In this document: in pieces, positions 1-10,959 of the stretch | Layout of the letters: every line of letters begins with the position of its first letter | Position numbering within the stretch: position 1 is the first letter of the stretch | Source of the DNA: Polytrichum commune | Lineage: Eukaryota; Streptophyta; Polytrichopsida; Polytrichales; Polytrichaceae | Direction: 5' to 3' | DNA: 64,000 nt | NCBI GenBank assembly: GCA_950295325.1 | Contig: OX485804.1 | Coordinates: 186,001 to 250,000 of the forward strand | The notes under the pieces: model-generated | What the model was told of the DNA's origin: nothing | What the model saw: only the letters and a program-made list of their open reading frames with translations | The model's database searches: none | Translations under genes and position numbers: made by a program

Positions 1-177
1 AGTGTAGGTTGGGTCCTTGGAGGAGAGATCCAAGGTCGCTAACGGACCACCTAGGAACGACACCTTTGGGACTATGCCAAATTTGAAGATGCATTGTGGG
101 GGTCGCGCCCTAAGGTAAACACAATGCCGCACCATAGAGGATGGCAACTTGAGAATTGGTGTGCCGACTACGAGTAT

Positions 178-1190
178 AGTCGATGAGGGCATCGACTCCG
201 TTTGGTGGGGGTGAGTGTCGCGCACCTCTCCATGAGGAGTGCCCGAAACACCATGGGCACAAGGGGGACCCCGGAGTGACACCCGGGACTTGTGGCGCCG
301 TTGGTGAGAGGGCCCAAGTGATCCTAGTGTGGGTGAGGGCCCCGGGCGTTGAGAACGCCTCCCACCCACAGAGACTAGGAGGCACAAGGGTAAGGCCATG
401 AGCTATGCGTAGCTCATGGCGTGGTGATTCTAGAATGCTCAAGAACACCTCAATCGGAGGTGTGAGCTAGGAGTTATGGCCATTTGAGTGGGGCGCTGTC
501 CCGGGACAGCGCCCTGGTGCAGCAGTGCCTGGGAGTGACTCCCGGGACTGCCAAGGTTCAAAGAGGCATAACGTCCTCGTAACTTGCCCAAATGGGGCAA
601 GTGAGGAGTCCATCGGCATCTACGTAAAACGTAGATGAAGATGGAGTGGTTGGTTGCTAGCCTCGGACATCATACAAGGAAGTTATGATGGTCTGAAGCT
701 GCGAGAGGCTTCTTAGCCCAGCGGCTAAGGGAGAATGTCCACTTGGCCCCAACTCTTGGTGGAGAGACAAGAGGTTGGTTGACGGTGGGGTAGGGGCCCC
801 GCGTAGAGTCCTAGAGGCTTATATGGGTGAGGTGGTGTGGCCTCACCCACCCGAGGCCGAACGGCAAGGCCTCCATGGGCAATGGCCCATTGTGAGGCTA
901 TAGTTGCCTAGTATGGTTCGGGTTGTTGTAGTGTTGCTCCGGCAACGCGATGATCAACATGGGATTGGACTTCCATGGATGGAAGTCCACATCTAGGAAT
1001 GGGTTACCGATTAAGGGGTGAGTCCCGAAAGCAAAGTAGGAGGGTTGGTTCCCTCCTATGAACTATAAGGTCCGGGGTAGGAGGAGCTAATCATTAGCAT
1101 GGCGGAATGCGAATGGTTAGCACTCGTAACCTTTGCTAGAATTGAAAATTGGCAAGATTGTCAAGGGGGGCTAGCAAGGGTTGCGACATG
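178..1190. repeat. Hairpin-dense GC-rich repeat, copy 1
   Basis: About twenty short inverted repeats lie almost end to end here. Clear examples are stems at 178-185/190-197, 395-405/410-420 (11 bp), 445-451/457-463, a 24-bp perfect palindrome at 491-514, a 13-bp stem with one bulge at 522-551, 582-589/595-602, 617-625/629-637 (9 bp), 712-718/723-729, 825-832/841-848, 966-976/979-989 (11 bp) and 1037-1044/1051-1058. No convincing reading frame is present. A diverged copy in the same orientation lies at 53897-54802, and both end at the same short motif (TTGCGACATG). Bases 1-177 upstream are similar in composition and hold no gene I can support. The element type is unknown; a structured RNA, an LTR or leader, or a transferred organellar segment are all possible. 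Confidence 0.75.
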
Positions 1191-1220
1191 ACGTGCCTTT
1201 TCACTGTCTGTAATGTTTAG

Positions 1221-3005
1221 AGTCTTCTCATTCGGAACACGTTGGACGTCATGCACTGCGAGCTGAACCTAGCCAAGAACTTCCTGAAGACCATCGCAGG
1301 GAAGAAGGACACCGTGAAAGTTAGAAGAGACTTACAAAGGAGGAACATTAGACCACACCTGTGGCTAACTCCAAACCCACGAAAGGCAGGGAAGATGGTG
1401 AAACCACGCGCTTCTTATGTCTTGTCCGATGCAGAATTTGAGAAGTTTGTGAAGTGCATTGAGTCCTTAAAGACGCCTAGTGGTTACTCTTCTGACCTTG
1501 GCAAATGTCTCCGCAAGAAGAACTTTGGGGGGTTAAAGTCCCACGATTACCACATTCTGATGCAACAAGTGATGCCACTAGCTCTGCGTGGACTGATGGA
1601 ACCCGGACCTCGCACGGCTATCATGAGAATGTGTCGGGTATTTCGCCGGTTGTGCACGAAAGTGTACAATCCCGCAGATTTTCCCTCACTTGAAGCGGAT
1701 GTGGCAGAGAGCATGGCGTTATTGGAGATACAATTTCCACCCTCATTTTTTGACATCATGACGCACCTCCCATATCACTTGGCAAAGGAGTTGGACTTGT
1801 GTGGTCCAGTTAGCGCCCGTTGGATGTATCCCGTCGAACGATTTATGAAAGTGTTGAAGAACCATGTCAGGAACATGGCGCGTCCAGAGGCTTGCATGGC
1901 GGAGGGCTACTTGAAAGATGAATGCATAGGCTTCATTACCGAGTACCTCCACCGATTTGAAGGAACTCAAAGACGTGTATGGGATGAAGATGAAGAATAT
2001 GGAGATGCTGAAGAGGTCCTGCAAGGGGCAGGGAAACCGTACGTTATGAGTCTAGAGATGGGAGCTGTAGCCCACCAGTACGTGCTATCAAATGCCTCGG
2101 CTATGCAGGATCTGTACAGGTAACCTGGAACTGACCATTGTATGTGTTGCGCATGCTTGAAGTGAAGTTGGAATCAGTGTTGTGCAAGTACTCTTTGGGG
2201 ATGCCATGCTTATTGAACCATTCTCTGACCCAATTTCGATCATATCCCGGGACACTCATTCCCTTGTTTTTGCAGAGCGTGGAGCCGAGAAGCAGATGAG
2301 AATCAGGGAACACCTGATCTAGCAGACTGGATTGAACGCACAGTGCAGGCATGCAATTTAGATTTGCGGAAGCCGGAGGACATGGACCGGTTTCTACTGA
2401 GTAAGAGGCCATCACACCGAGCGACTAGGTATGGCAGAGTACTGGCGTTTGGTAACCGCTTTCGAGTGGACGATGACAGCACCAGACACTTGCTCAGCTA
2501 CAACTCCGGGGTGGCGTCAGTGTTTCAGGAGGTGTCCGAGAATTCCCAAGAATCTTCTGTGAACTACGTGGGAGTATTGAAGGACATACTAGAGTTGGAT
2601 TATGGTGCACTGACTATGAAGATCATTCTTATGCGATGTGAGTGGATTAAAACCCAAGACAATCGAGGCAACCCCACGTACATCCGCGACGATGCAGGAT
2701 TCCTTACAGTGAACTTCCGCCACAAACTCCCTCGCCTGGCAGACCCTTTCATCTTTCCGAGCCAAGCGACACAAGTCTTCTTCTCAGATGTTAGTGAAAG
2801 ACCTGGGTGGAAAGTTGTTTTACGGAAAGAGGCACGAGCCAGACGGGAAGTGGTGGAGGTTGCAGACGCATTTATTTGCACATCAACGGAGAGTACCGGT
2901 TTAAGAGCTCCAGACAGATTGCCCGTTCCTGCAAGTACGGTAAATCTAGTTGGTGCCATCGAATTGTCTGAGGAAGACAATTTGCTAGCAAATGCAGGGT
3001 ATTAG
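1221..3005 (+). CDS. CACTA (En/Spm, TNP2-type) transposase, C-terminal part, two exons
   Basis: This is the C-terminal part of a plant CACTA transposase. Exon 1 (about 1221-2119) carries the LDVMHxExN-type motif that opens this part of TNP2 proteins, then a DUF4218-like region with K-S-H-D-Y-H and PPSFFDIMTHL. A GT-AG intron at 2120-2275 ends in a pyrimidine-rich tract before CAG and joins the frames exactly. Exon 2 (2276-3005) carries a DUF4216-like domain (GVLKDILELDY, then VNFRHKLPR and a Q-V-F-F motif). The acceptor before exon 1 (AG at 1219-1220) is inferred, because an in-frame stop lies just upstream. The catalytic DDE region should lie further 5' and is not visible; the hairpin repeat ends only 30 bp upstream. 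It is therefore probably a truncated or interrupted transposase, though these exons have no internal stop. No CACTA/TAGTG termini were found. Confidence 0.8.
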
Positions 3006-3640
3006 GTATGAATGCAATTTACTAGCTACGACACGGGCATTCAAGTTGATGCCAAATTATGTTAAGGATTTAGGGTTTTCATGTAGATTCAATTTAGATG
3101 TAGGGTCAAGTATTTGTGGCGTGTACATTCTTTTGTGCACTGTGATCCAATTTTTGTGCAATTATTGAACATATTCAGCAACGAATATATCCTCACTGAG
3201 CCCTATGAGCTATATGCGAGTACTAATTGACTCGACTACTGTTGATTCTGGACTGATAATGAGTCACTTAGAAATGACTGCAACCACGTCAGCATAGCGA
3301 ACTGCCCGTGAAACATTTCTGAGATGACCTAATTGTCCATGTGAAACCATAAAGTCATTCTGTAGTCAGGTGACAGTGGAATACACACGCCTTGTAATTC
3401 ACTGTAGTGGACTTATATGACTGCGCGACTTCGTGAGACATCCATCCTCTCCATCCAGCCTCATCCCAGTTCTATCAATGAAAAATTGCGGATGAACGTG
3501 GCACGTTGCAGCAGGTTCATCAATAGTCATACTCCATGACTATGTTGTGACTGGAAGACCGTGGATAGATCTTGAGTCGTGCCAAACGGGAATGTGGAGT
3601 CATTCATAAGTAACTTCGGACATGAAGTCATTTCTTGCAG
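3006..3640. other. Gene-free stretch with short repeated motifs, possible CACTA subterminal region
   Basis: No gene is visible. Short motifs of the type AGTCA/TGACT, including AAATGACTGCA and TTGCAGTCA, recur in both orientations, as expected of the subterminal repeats of CACTA elements. A palindromic CACTGTAGTG occurs near 3402-3412, but no matching outer terminus was found, so the link to the upstream transposase is only positional. Confidence 0.3.
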
Positions 3641-5296
3641 TCACCTTACCCCCGATTTTTTGTAGTGAGGGGACTGGCCTCGTCCGGATCTAACAGACCC
3701 GGTACTCTTTCTCCTCACCTGGGGCGAGCGGACCCTTTCCGGAGCTCTTCCGGAACTAGCCGGCCGAGAGCCGCCTCCCTGCTGGTTGGGTCCTGCAGAC
3801 GTTGGCGGGTTCTGAACCAGAGCGACCTCGCCAACTACCTCGTAGAGGATTCCGGTTGGTGACCCAGGCGGACCCGGATAGAGTACCCGCCGGGGTGTTC
3901 CGCTTGGCGGAACCACCTTCTGGATTTCCGCCAGGAGATCCTTCATCGTCCGTGAGTATTTCACGAGGATGGGAAGGGTCTGTCTGGCGGAAGCGGGTTC
4001 TCCGGACTCCATCATCCGGTCGTAGAGATGCGCCTTGTTGACGATCTCTGCCGGATGCCCCACCAGCTCCCGGATCCGGCTGAAGAGCACTGCCTGCTCC
4101 GCGTGGTACTTCCGGATCTCCTCGCTCTTCTGACTCAGCTCCTGAGTCATGGCTGCCACCTGCGGGGTGAGGTGAGCATTCTCCGTCTTGGCCTGCTCGA
4201 GCTCCTTCCAGTCCGCTCTCTTGGCCAACTCCCGGAGAATATTTCCGGGTCCGCAGTCGTCCAAGGCCTGGTTTGCTCCTCGGACGATGTGTTCCAACCG
4301 GTAGTACTGGTTTTGAAGATCCTCCATCCCCTCCTGGACCCGCTTGAAGGGATTTTCCGGAAAGTCCCAAGCGGCAAGGTCCACATTCCGCCAAGTGGTC
4401 TCCCGGCTGGGCCCGGGTCCGGATGATGATGAGGAAGAGGAGGAGGAGAGAGTGGCCTCGAGATGGTTGGCGGCGGGCTTCCGGGTGATGAGGGAGGTGC
4501 TTCCGGAATGATGGGGTCACTGGAAGTCTCCAACTTCCGGATGGAGCTTGTAGGTGACCTCGTCCGCCGCTATCATCAGCAGGTCCTCCTCCTCGGCCGT
4601 GAAACAGTCGAAGTGCTGATAGAGGTGCAGAATGAAGGGGGAGAGGAAGGGGGGTTTCCGGCCTATGTGGGGGAGGGCCCGCCCTACTATCTCCTGGATT
4701 ATCAGACCCCAATTCACCGGCCGGACTCCGGACATGGCACCAAACAGGGTGTTAGCCATGGTGAGGCTAATCCGTTTCGGCTTGTCCGGATTGAGGATGG
4801 GCAAGAGGAATTCTAACACCCTCCGCTCCCTAAGGTTCCGGCAGTTCCCGGGGTGGAAGCCGTCCTTCGGATCCGCGTCCCCTCTAAACTTTCCGGCGAA
4901 CAGGCCGTCGCGCCGGCCGGCCCACCCCTCTGTATTTCCCCTCGGGAATCCGTAGACCCTATTCCACACATCCGGAGTCCAATGATCCAAATCCCTCCTC
5001 TTGGTCCCTAACCACTGATTACCTCTCTCGAACTTGAATTCTCAGAGGGTATTTTCCGCTTGGAGGTTCCAGGGTTTGGCTAGCAACCCCGCACAGCCCA
5101 TAACCCGGAGATCCTCCGCTAGCTCCTGCAACTCCCTATCATCTCTTGGAATTGCAGGGACTAGGGTTTTGAGCGGAATTGGGATGGGTTCCCTCTGATC
5201 CTCTTCCCGTGTTTCCGGCATCTTCCTCTCTTCTCTCAACTTCCGTCTCAATTTACGGAAACTCTCTCCTCTCCGGGTACCCTCTCTTCCGCTCAA
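3641..5296 (-). pseudogene. GC-island protein, paralogue A, interrupted by two TGA codons
   Basis: Three open segments (5296-5042, 4990-4517 and 4384-3641) lie in one frame and are separated by in-frame TGA codons at 5042-5044 and 4517-4519. Read through, the frame spans about 552 codons. The N-terminal half matches the protein at 33238-35083: both have MGCxGL with a nearby tryptophan, WxRVYGF, RERRxLxFLxPI, a V-x-W-G-x-I-I motif and a FxLHLY-like motif, in the same order. The C-terminal half is predicted helical, shares RELVG(H/N)P with the paralogue, and ends in a basic, serine- and proline-rich tail. I do not recognise the family or know its function. A gag-like or other mobile-element protein is my best guess, because two diverged copies lie in GC-rich islands amid AT-rich DNA. 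Both breaks are C-to-T type (CGA to TGA), as in an ageing, methylated copy. Confidence 0.65.
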
Positions 5297-5950
5297 CCGC
5301 TATGGAGTCCCGGCAAGCCAACTGCCGGTGACTAGAAAGGACGGAGTCCCAGCAATCCAACTGCTGGCGGCTCGAAAGAAAAACAAAGTCTCACCACTCT
5401 TTCACTCAACAATTCTTCTCCTTGCAACAAGTGGGGAGGAGAAGGAAGAGACCCTTAAATATCATCCCCCTCTTCCTCTCACGATTACCGTTAGGGTTTA
5501 ACGGAAAACGGTTACCAACCGTTATAAACCCGTTGTAACCGCCACTTTCGGTCCGTTGGTTAATCTTGGCGCGGCCATTACTTGGTCCGGACCATGATTA
5601 AACGGTCCGCTAATCCAATTTGACGGACCGGTCATAATACTCATTTTTATTCGTTTTATCGCACAAGGCGGATTTAGAATGCCCTATTTCCTAGTACAAG
5701 TTAATTTATCCTAAGAGGCCCTATTATCCTCATACGAGCAAGGAAAAATACGGAAATTGAATCCGTATTTCCGTATTTCCGTATTTCCGTATTTCCGTCG
5801 AATTTGGACTCCCACAGTGGCTGCAAGTTTCAACCCATTTGGTTTCACCTCTACGATCCAAGATGGTTTTTGGTGAAATCCTCCGGTTTTGGGCGTGTGT
5901 GACCTCCACTTGAGTCCTTAAAGTAACACCTTCCTTTGGCAACACCTATT
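5297..5950 (-). other. Upstream leader or promoter region of paralogue A
   Basis: This GC-richer stretch lies 5' of the minus-strand frame at 3641-5296. On the minus strand it has a TATA-like ATATTTAAGG near 5455-5465 and several runs of AACGGTTACC/CCGTTA type. The composition changes to AT-rich DNA at about 5950, which probably marks the island edge. No terminal repeat is evident. Confidence 0.3.
5763..5798. repeat. Tandem 8-bp repeat (CCGTATTT), about 4.5 units
   Basis: The unit CCGTATTT is repeated perfectly about four and a half times at the upstream edge of the paralogue A island. The core TTCCG is also frequent throughout both related islands. Confidence 0.9.
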
Positions 5951-7741
5951 ATTCATCCTTATGCCGTCAACAAGTGAGTGCATTGGTGCCATCAAATAAG
6001 TCATTGTTAAAAATAGTTAATCATATGCGGCATTAAGTACAAAATAACACAATTTTGGCCATTCATAGTAGCGTGTGAGAAGGATGCAAAAACATTTTGG
6101 TAGGTTGTCCTTGGTTGGGATCTTAATTCATGCTACTTTTTACATGGCGACACAATGCGCTCGAGGGCCCCCCACCTCCCCTTGAAGGGCCGGGGCGAAC
6201 TAGCTCGTACACTGGTTCCTTGGAGGCAAGGGTTTAGGCATCCAACAAGAAACGAGTGTATGGGTTGGTTTGCCCAAATCCCCTCGAAGTGGGCACTTTT
6301 TCCTAGTTCTTAATTTACTTTCAACGTTGGCTCCTTGGCCTTCTAGCATTTTTGAAATAAATAAAAATAAATTCATATAAATGTTTTTAGAAGAACATCA
6401 ACTTTGGCTAGCCATAATGGCTAACTAGGAATCTATCCGCTCAATGAGGCAGTGTAAGAAGTGATCCACAAAAGGGAGACAACACCTTCATTTAATAAAG
6501 GACCCTCACCCGCAATAAGGCTAATTTGTGGTGATTATTAGCTAACAGTTCAACATCAATAGACCTCTCTAGTGGAAAGTAAATGCTCTTTCCTTAAGAC
6601 AGCTTTGCAAATTTATATAAGTTGCAAATAATGTTATTACTTTTTCTTTTTTTGGTAGACTCTGTATAGATTTATCTAGCCTACATGAAATACAAAAAGA
6701 AAATCTTAAAAGTGTCGCTTTAAGGCCTCAATACCTTAGTGGACAATCCACTAGTGCAATGTGGACAAGGAATATCAATGACACAAACTCATCAATGGGA
6801 TTGGTTGCCACAATTTTGTAGTCAAAGCATGCGACCAAGAAAAATCAATGTGCAAAGAAGAAATACCAATCAGAGTTTGAAGGTTGGACTTGCAGGAGCG
6901 ATTGCATCTGTTGATGAATACCGTAGCCCTCTAGTAGCTTGGGCACCTTTCTGCTTAATAATTATTTAAAGTGCGAAAGTAAGTTAGGCAACCCAAAAAA
7001 AAAATCTAGAATTGGGCAGTATAAAAAATAATTAAAACCTTCATCCAAGTTTTTTAATAATTCATGGATTTTTTTTCCTAATTTCATCTTTGGCAATTTT
7101 GTGATGTTAGGCACTCTTTGAATGCTATTTCTTTTTTTGGACACTCAACAAAATTAATTTTCCAAATATCTAGGCACCCTTAAAATCTATCTATCCAAGT
7201 TGCTAGAGAGCTATGGTATGACCCGCAAGTATAAATTTTGTCATCCCCATTAGCAAATTCTAATGTCACCTTTCGGAAAAAAATATTATTGCTTACATAA
7301 CTAGATGCCTACATTTGAGTGGGGCATCGTTAAGTGTGGATCTAAAAGATATCACAACTAAAAGAGATTGGATTACGAGTTTAAAGTTTTGATAATGATT
7401 TGAGGCACAATAGTCAACATAGTTCTTCCAGGGGCTTATATGATTACTTAAAATAAAATAATATTTACTTTGATGATGAATACGATATTTATATGAACTC
7501 CAAAAATTGTGAGGCAAAATTGGGATTTGCTAATCATCTTGCACTAATTATGTGTTACATATCCTACAAAAAGTGGGTGGAGAACTAAAAATGTTTGTTT
7601 AAGACTCACTTATTTACCTTGTGTAACTGGACTCAAATGTGATGAATACGCAGTATGAATATTCTTGAAAGTAGCCAGAATTATCTAAAATATCATAAAA
7701 TATACATACCACATCAGCACACTAAATTTAAGTGTCATTTA
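5951..7741. other. Gene-free AT-rich stretch
   Basis: No supported gene. Near 6160-6290 there is a short GC-rich patch that I could not assign. The remainder is AT-rich with homopolymer runs and only short chance frames. Confidence 0.6.
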
Positions 7742-8117
7742 AGAATGACGAAGACAATTTCAAATGGCAAGTCATAAAAATTATAACCTCAATGTTGATG
7801 AGGATTTTCTAATTTTTTGACTTCCAAGTTAATTACATTCTTGGTTGATGGTTTCACTCCCGGAATGAAATCCCATTTAATGCCTTATTTACTAGGTGGA
7901 AGTGCACATATATATTGGATTTGAGACCTTGAAGGTGAAGTGCACTCAATATGGGATTTGTAGTCAAGCGGCCTTCAAGAATGGAAAAGCAATGTTTTTT
8001 TCGTTTTCGGGCGGGCTTGGAAAAAATCCGGGCGGGGCCAGAAATTTCGTGGGAGGGCTGCCCCCGCCCGAATATGGAATCCCTAGAAGTTCGTGGGGGG
8101 GTGTTTAGCGTCCTCCC
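7742..8117. repeat. Dispersed repeat family R2, copy 1
   Basis: This segment matches 30607-30986 in inverted orientation over nearly its full length, and 46357-46612 (also inverted) over about two thirds of it. Shared landmarks are GTGCACTTCACCTTCAA, GAATGCAAGGGCAAT and CATTCTTGAAGGCC in one orientation or its complement. One end is GC-rich (GTTCGTGGGGG, GCGTCCTCCC). There is no coding potential. It is probably a small non-autonomous transposon; clean terminal repeats and target duplications were not resolved. Confidence 0.75.
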
Positions 8118-10235
8118 TAAGCTACCACTTGAGTGTGATCAGCCTTGCTCTATGCAGGATCATGGGCAATGATGGAACCTTCCATTGTTTGGAGATGCAT
8201 AAGGTAGAAGGGTCATAAATGGTACCTCTTTCCCCCCTCGTCAGCTCACTTCTCTTGCGAGATGAAACATGCGATTAGTACACAATGATCAGCATATCCA
8301 AATCGTGGCCGCAACCACTTTCTCCAAAATTCTTACGGCCTCATTTGAATATCTTTTTCATTATCAAATCGACAATTTGTGTGCTCATTTAATAGTCATA
8401 TCACTCTAATATAGTGTCCGGCTGAGATAAGTAATTGAAATGGGACTATCCACCTTAAACCTTCACGGAAGCTTTGTGTTCAAGAAAAGTGGTGTGTTTT
8501 TTTCCAAGTATCGAACAACTTTGAAAGTAGCAGGTGTAACGGAATATGATGACACCGTTGATCGTTTTGAAAATGTGGATTACTTTGTTCGCTCTATCTT
8601 GTCAAGGGCAAATACTATGCATGTGATCATTTTTGGCCCATGACAATGGTGCTTGAGGATGAACGTAGTGGGTGGATGAGAAAAAAATATTGAATGAAAC
8701 CACTAATTTCATCCTCCATGCGCTCCTTTCCGATTGGTTGGATATTTCTAGAAAATCCTCAAAGTATAGTTTCTAGAACTTGGTGTAAGCACATTAAAGT
8801 GGGTAGTTCCTTATCCTTGCCTAGTGTTAAGTGAAAGTGATTCAATTTTATGTACTAACTTTGAATTTTGTGAAGAAAAAAAGTATCATAGACATTTTAA
8901 AAACAAACTGGTCTACAAAGACAAGCAACTTATGATGACCAAAAAAATACAAGAAACATTGTCTTCATATAATGAATGAAGGGCATGCTGGTCAAAACCT
9001 GAAAGAGAAATGTATTAATTTTTTTTTTGAAAGTCTACAGAAGACGGTGTACGTAGGTGATATTGAACAAATGATTGTCTAAAATTTGTTGGAAATATGA
9101 TAAAATTATTTTAAATTGATGGTTTTCTACAAAGTAATCTTAACTCCTGTATAGGACAATTTCAATCACATAATGGCAAACAGACGCTCTTCATGTCGCT
9201 GCTATAAATTACACCGAGGTGGGCTACTGGGGGCAAAATAATGCTGCCATATTTGAGAGTCAGTTGATGATATATTATTACTAACCATATCAAATATTGA
9301 GTGGTTTAAATTCAACCATGGTCTCTACACAGCGATCACTCCATATTGTAATTGATGAGTGGATGGATGGGAGTTTTGCTTGTGCAGATTGTTTGTGGAC
9401 AAGGATGATGTGAGGAGGCTGGCTATAAGCTTAAGGGATTCAGATGGCTACAGTACTTCATCTACAGTGGCATTGTCACAATATTAAACACTGCAATCAT
9501 TCCTGATGCAACCATAATTCAAAAAGAGTCCCCTCAACCAATCCAAGCCTTCCACTCATCTGCCTAGGCTACAGGGCTGTTTACATCACGGACCATGAAC
9601 TTGTCCCATGTCAAAGGCCATTTTCCCATGCTCACACTTTCATGATCCAATTTTTAAAGTCTTTGGGCCCCTAACTAGGTGTAAATCGAACACATACCCA
9701 AAAATGAATGTGGTGATTTTTTTTAATATAAGTCCAAAACATGTAGATTTGGGATTTTTTGTTTTTTTTGTTTTTTAAAAAAAATCCCATGTTTGACCTT
9801 CTCCCCTTCTTCTTCCCTTCTTCACTCTTAACTATAGAAATGTTTGGCCAACCAAATATATACATATAAAATTGTCATTTCTCTGCCATGGTCCCCTGAC
9901 ATTTGTAGCAACAAAACCTCTTTTGCCTCTCCCACTACAAAACTTGTTGGACCATGATAGTGGATGATGTAGGCATGAAAATAAACCTTTTGGGAACCTC
10001 AAATTCCATGGTCACTCTTACATTTTTCTTTTCCTTGATGTAAATTGAAGTGGTTCCGGGACGAGTTCAATGGCCAATCACATATTTTAATGGAGCAAGG
10101 GACGACTCCAGGGTCCATGATGTACACAACTTCTAAGTGCGATTTCCTCCCTACAGCCATGTTTGCATGAAACTTTAGGCCCTTCAATCAATGTGATTTA
10201 CTTAAGGCTAAAAATGGCCAGTTGTGAGTCAGCAT
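8118..10235. other. Gene-free stretch
   Basis: No supported gene. A 67-residue frame at 8440-8643 has reasonable composition but no recognisable domain, and I treat it as chance. Poly-A/T runs are common near 9710-9785. Confidence 0.5.
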
Positions 10236-10423
10236 ATTGTCATGCCAATCGTATGTCAAACTTGGGTATAGGGGCGAAAGACTAATCGAACCATCTCGTA
10301 GCTGGTTCCCTCCAAACTCTCCCTTAGGATAGCTGAAGCTCATCAAGTTTTATCAGTAAAGCGAATGAATAGAGGCTTGGGTGTGTAACACCCTCAACCT
10401 ATTCTCAAACTTTAAATAGGTGA
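10236..10423 (+). pseudogene. 25S rRNA fragment (nuclear rDNA-derived pseudogene)
   Basis: The sequence matches, from memory of the conserved plant 25S rRNA, the segment containing ACTTGGGTATAGGGGCGAAA, then a CTGGTTCCCTCC block, AGGATAGCTG, TTTTATCAG, AAAGCGAATGA and CCTATTCTCAAACTTTAAAT. It is in sense orientation, with scattered substitutions and small indels. Both ends drop abruptly into AT-rich DNA. It is far too short to be functional and is best read as a dispersed rDNA fragment. Confidence 0.9.
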
Positions 10424-10959
10424 ATCACCATGCTCTAATTAAGATTTCTCAAATTAAGATATTTCATCTATGATATACATGTGCAAGATAACTTTACTTG
10501 ACCCAAACATCATTCATAGCAGGGTTTCAAACGTCTATGTTTATTGAAGCTCTTTGCAAGGGTACAATTCTTTTTTTAGCCTTCCCTTATTAGTAGTCAA
10601 ATAGATGCAAGACAATTGACAAGAAGACTTGATGCAAGTAGGCCAAGATGTGATGCAACTGGGAACTACATGCATTGCATTACTGAATATGTGATATAGA
10701 GCAAACAGAAGTTGTGAGATGATGGTAGTAGCTCTCAATCAATTGGTAGTAATGTGAAGAAATAGGTTTGGTTTACTAGTATTAAAGAGCAAAAACAAAG
10801 ATTGATATACAAGTCTAATAGATTTTTTTTCAACACGCTTGTGAAGGATGTAGATGCAGGTTCATATATATTTTGAATCAACTTTTTTTTTAAAGTATTT
10901 TATTTATGATGAGAATTTTGTCATATTTGCAGCTTTTCAACTGTGTTATACGTTTGTAT
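10424..10959. other. Gene-free AT-rich stretch
   Basis: Nothing recognisable. The DNA is AT-rich with poly-T runs and lies between the rRNA fragment and the repeat block that begins near 10960. Confidence 0.5.

Noticed and set aside
178-1098. The hairpin series read as a CRISPR array
   Set aside because: The hairpins differ in sequence, there is no constant repeat with equal spacers, and the context is a plant nuclear genome.
178-1190. Group II intron or hammerhead ribozyme
   Set aside because: I looked for a domain-V-like motif, a GTGYG start, and the CTGATGA...GAAA hammerhead core and found none in the right arrangement.
3756-4712. A 318-codon minus-strand frame overlapping paralogue A
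   Set aside because: It is Arg/Gly/Pro-rich shadow sequence in another frame of the GC-rich island. The homologous frame shared with paralogue B is the one at 3641-5296.
7896-8172. Two overlapping Gly/Pro-rich frames
   Set aside because: They lie in the R2 repeat, and the other copies do not keep the frames.
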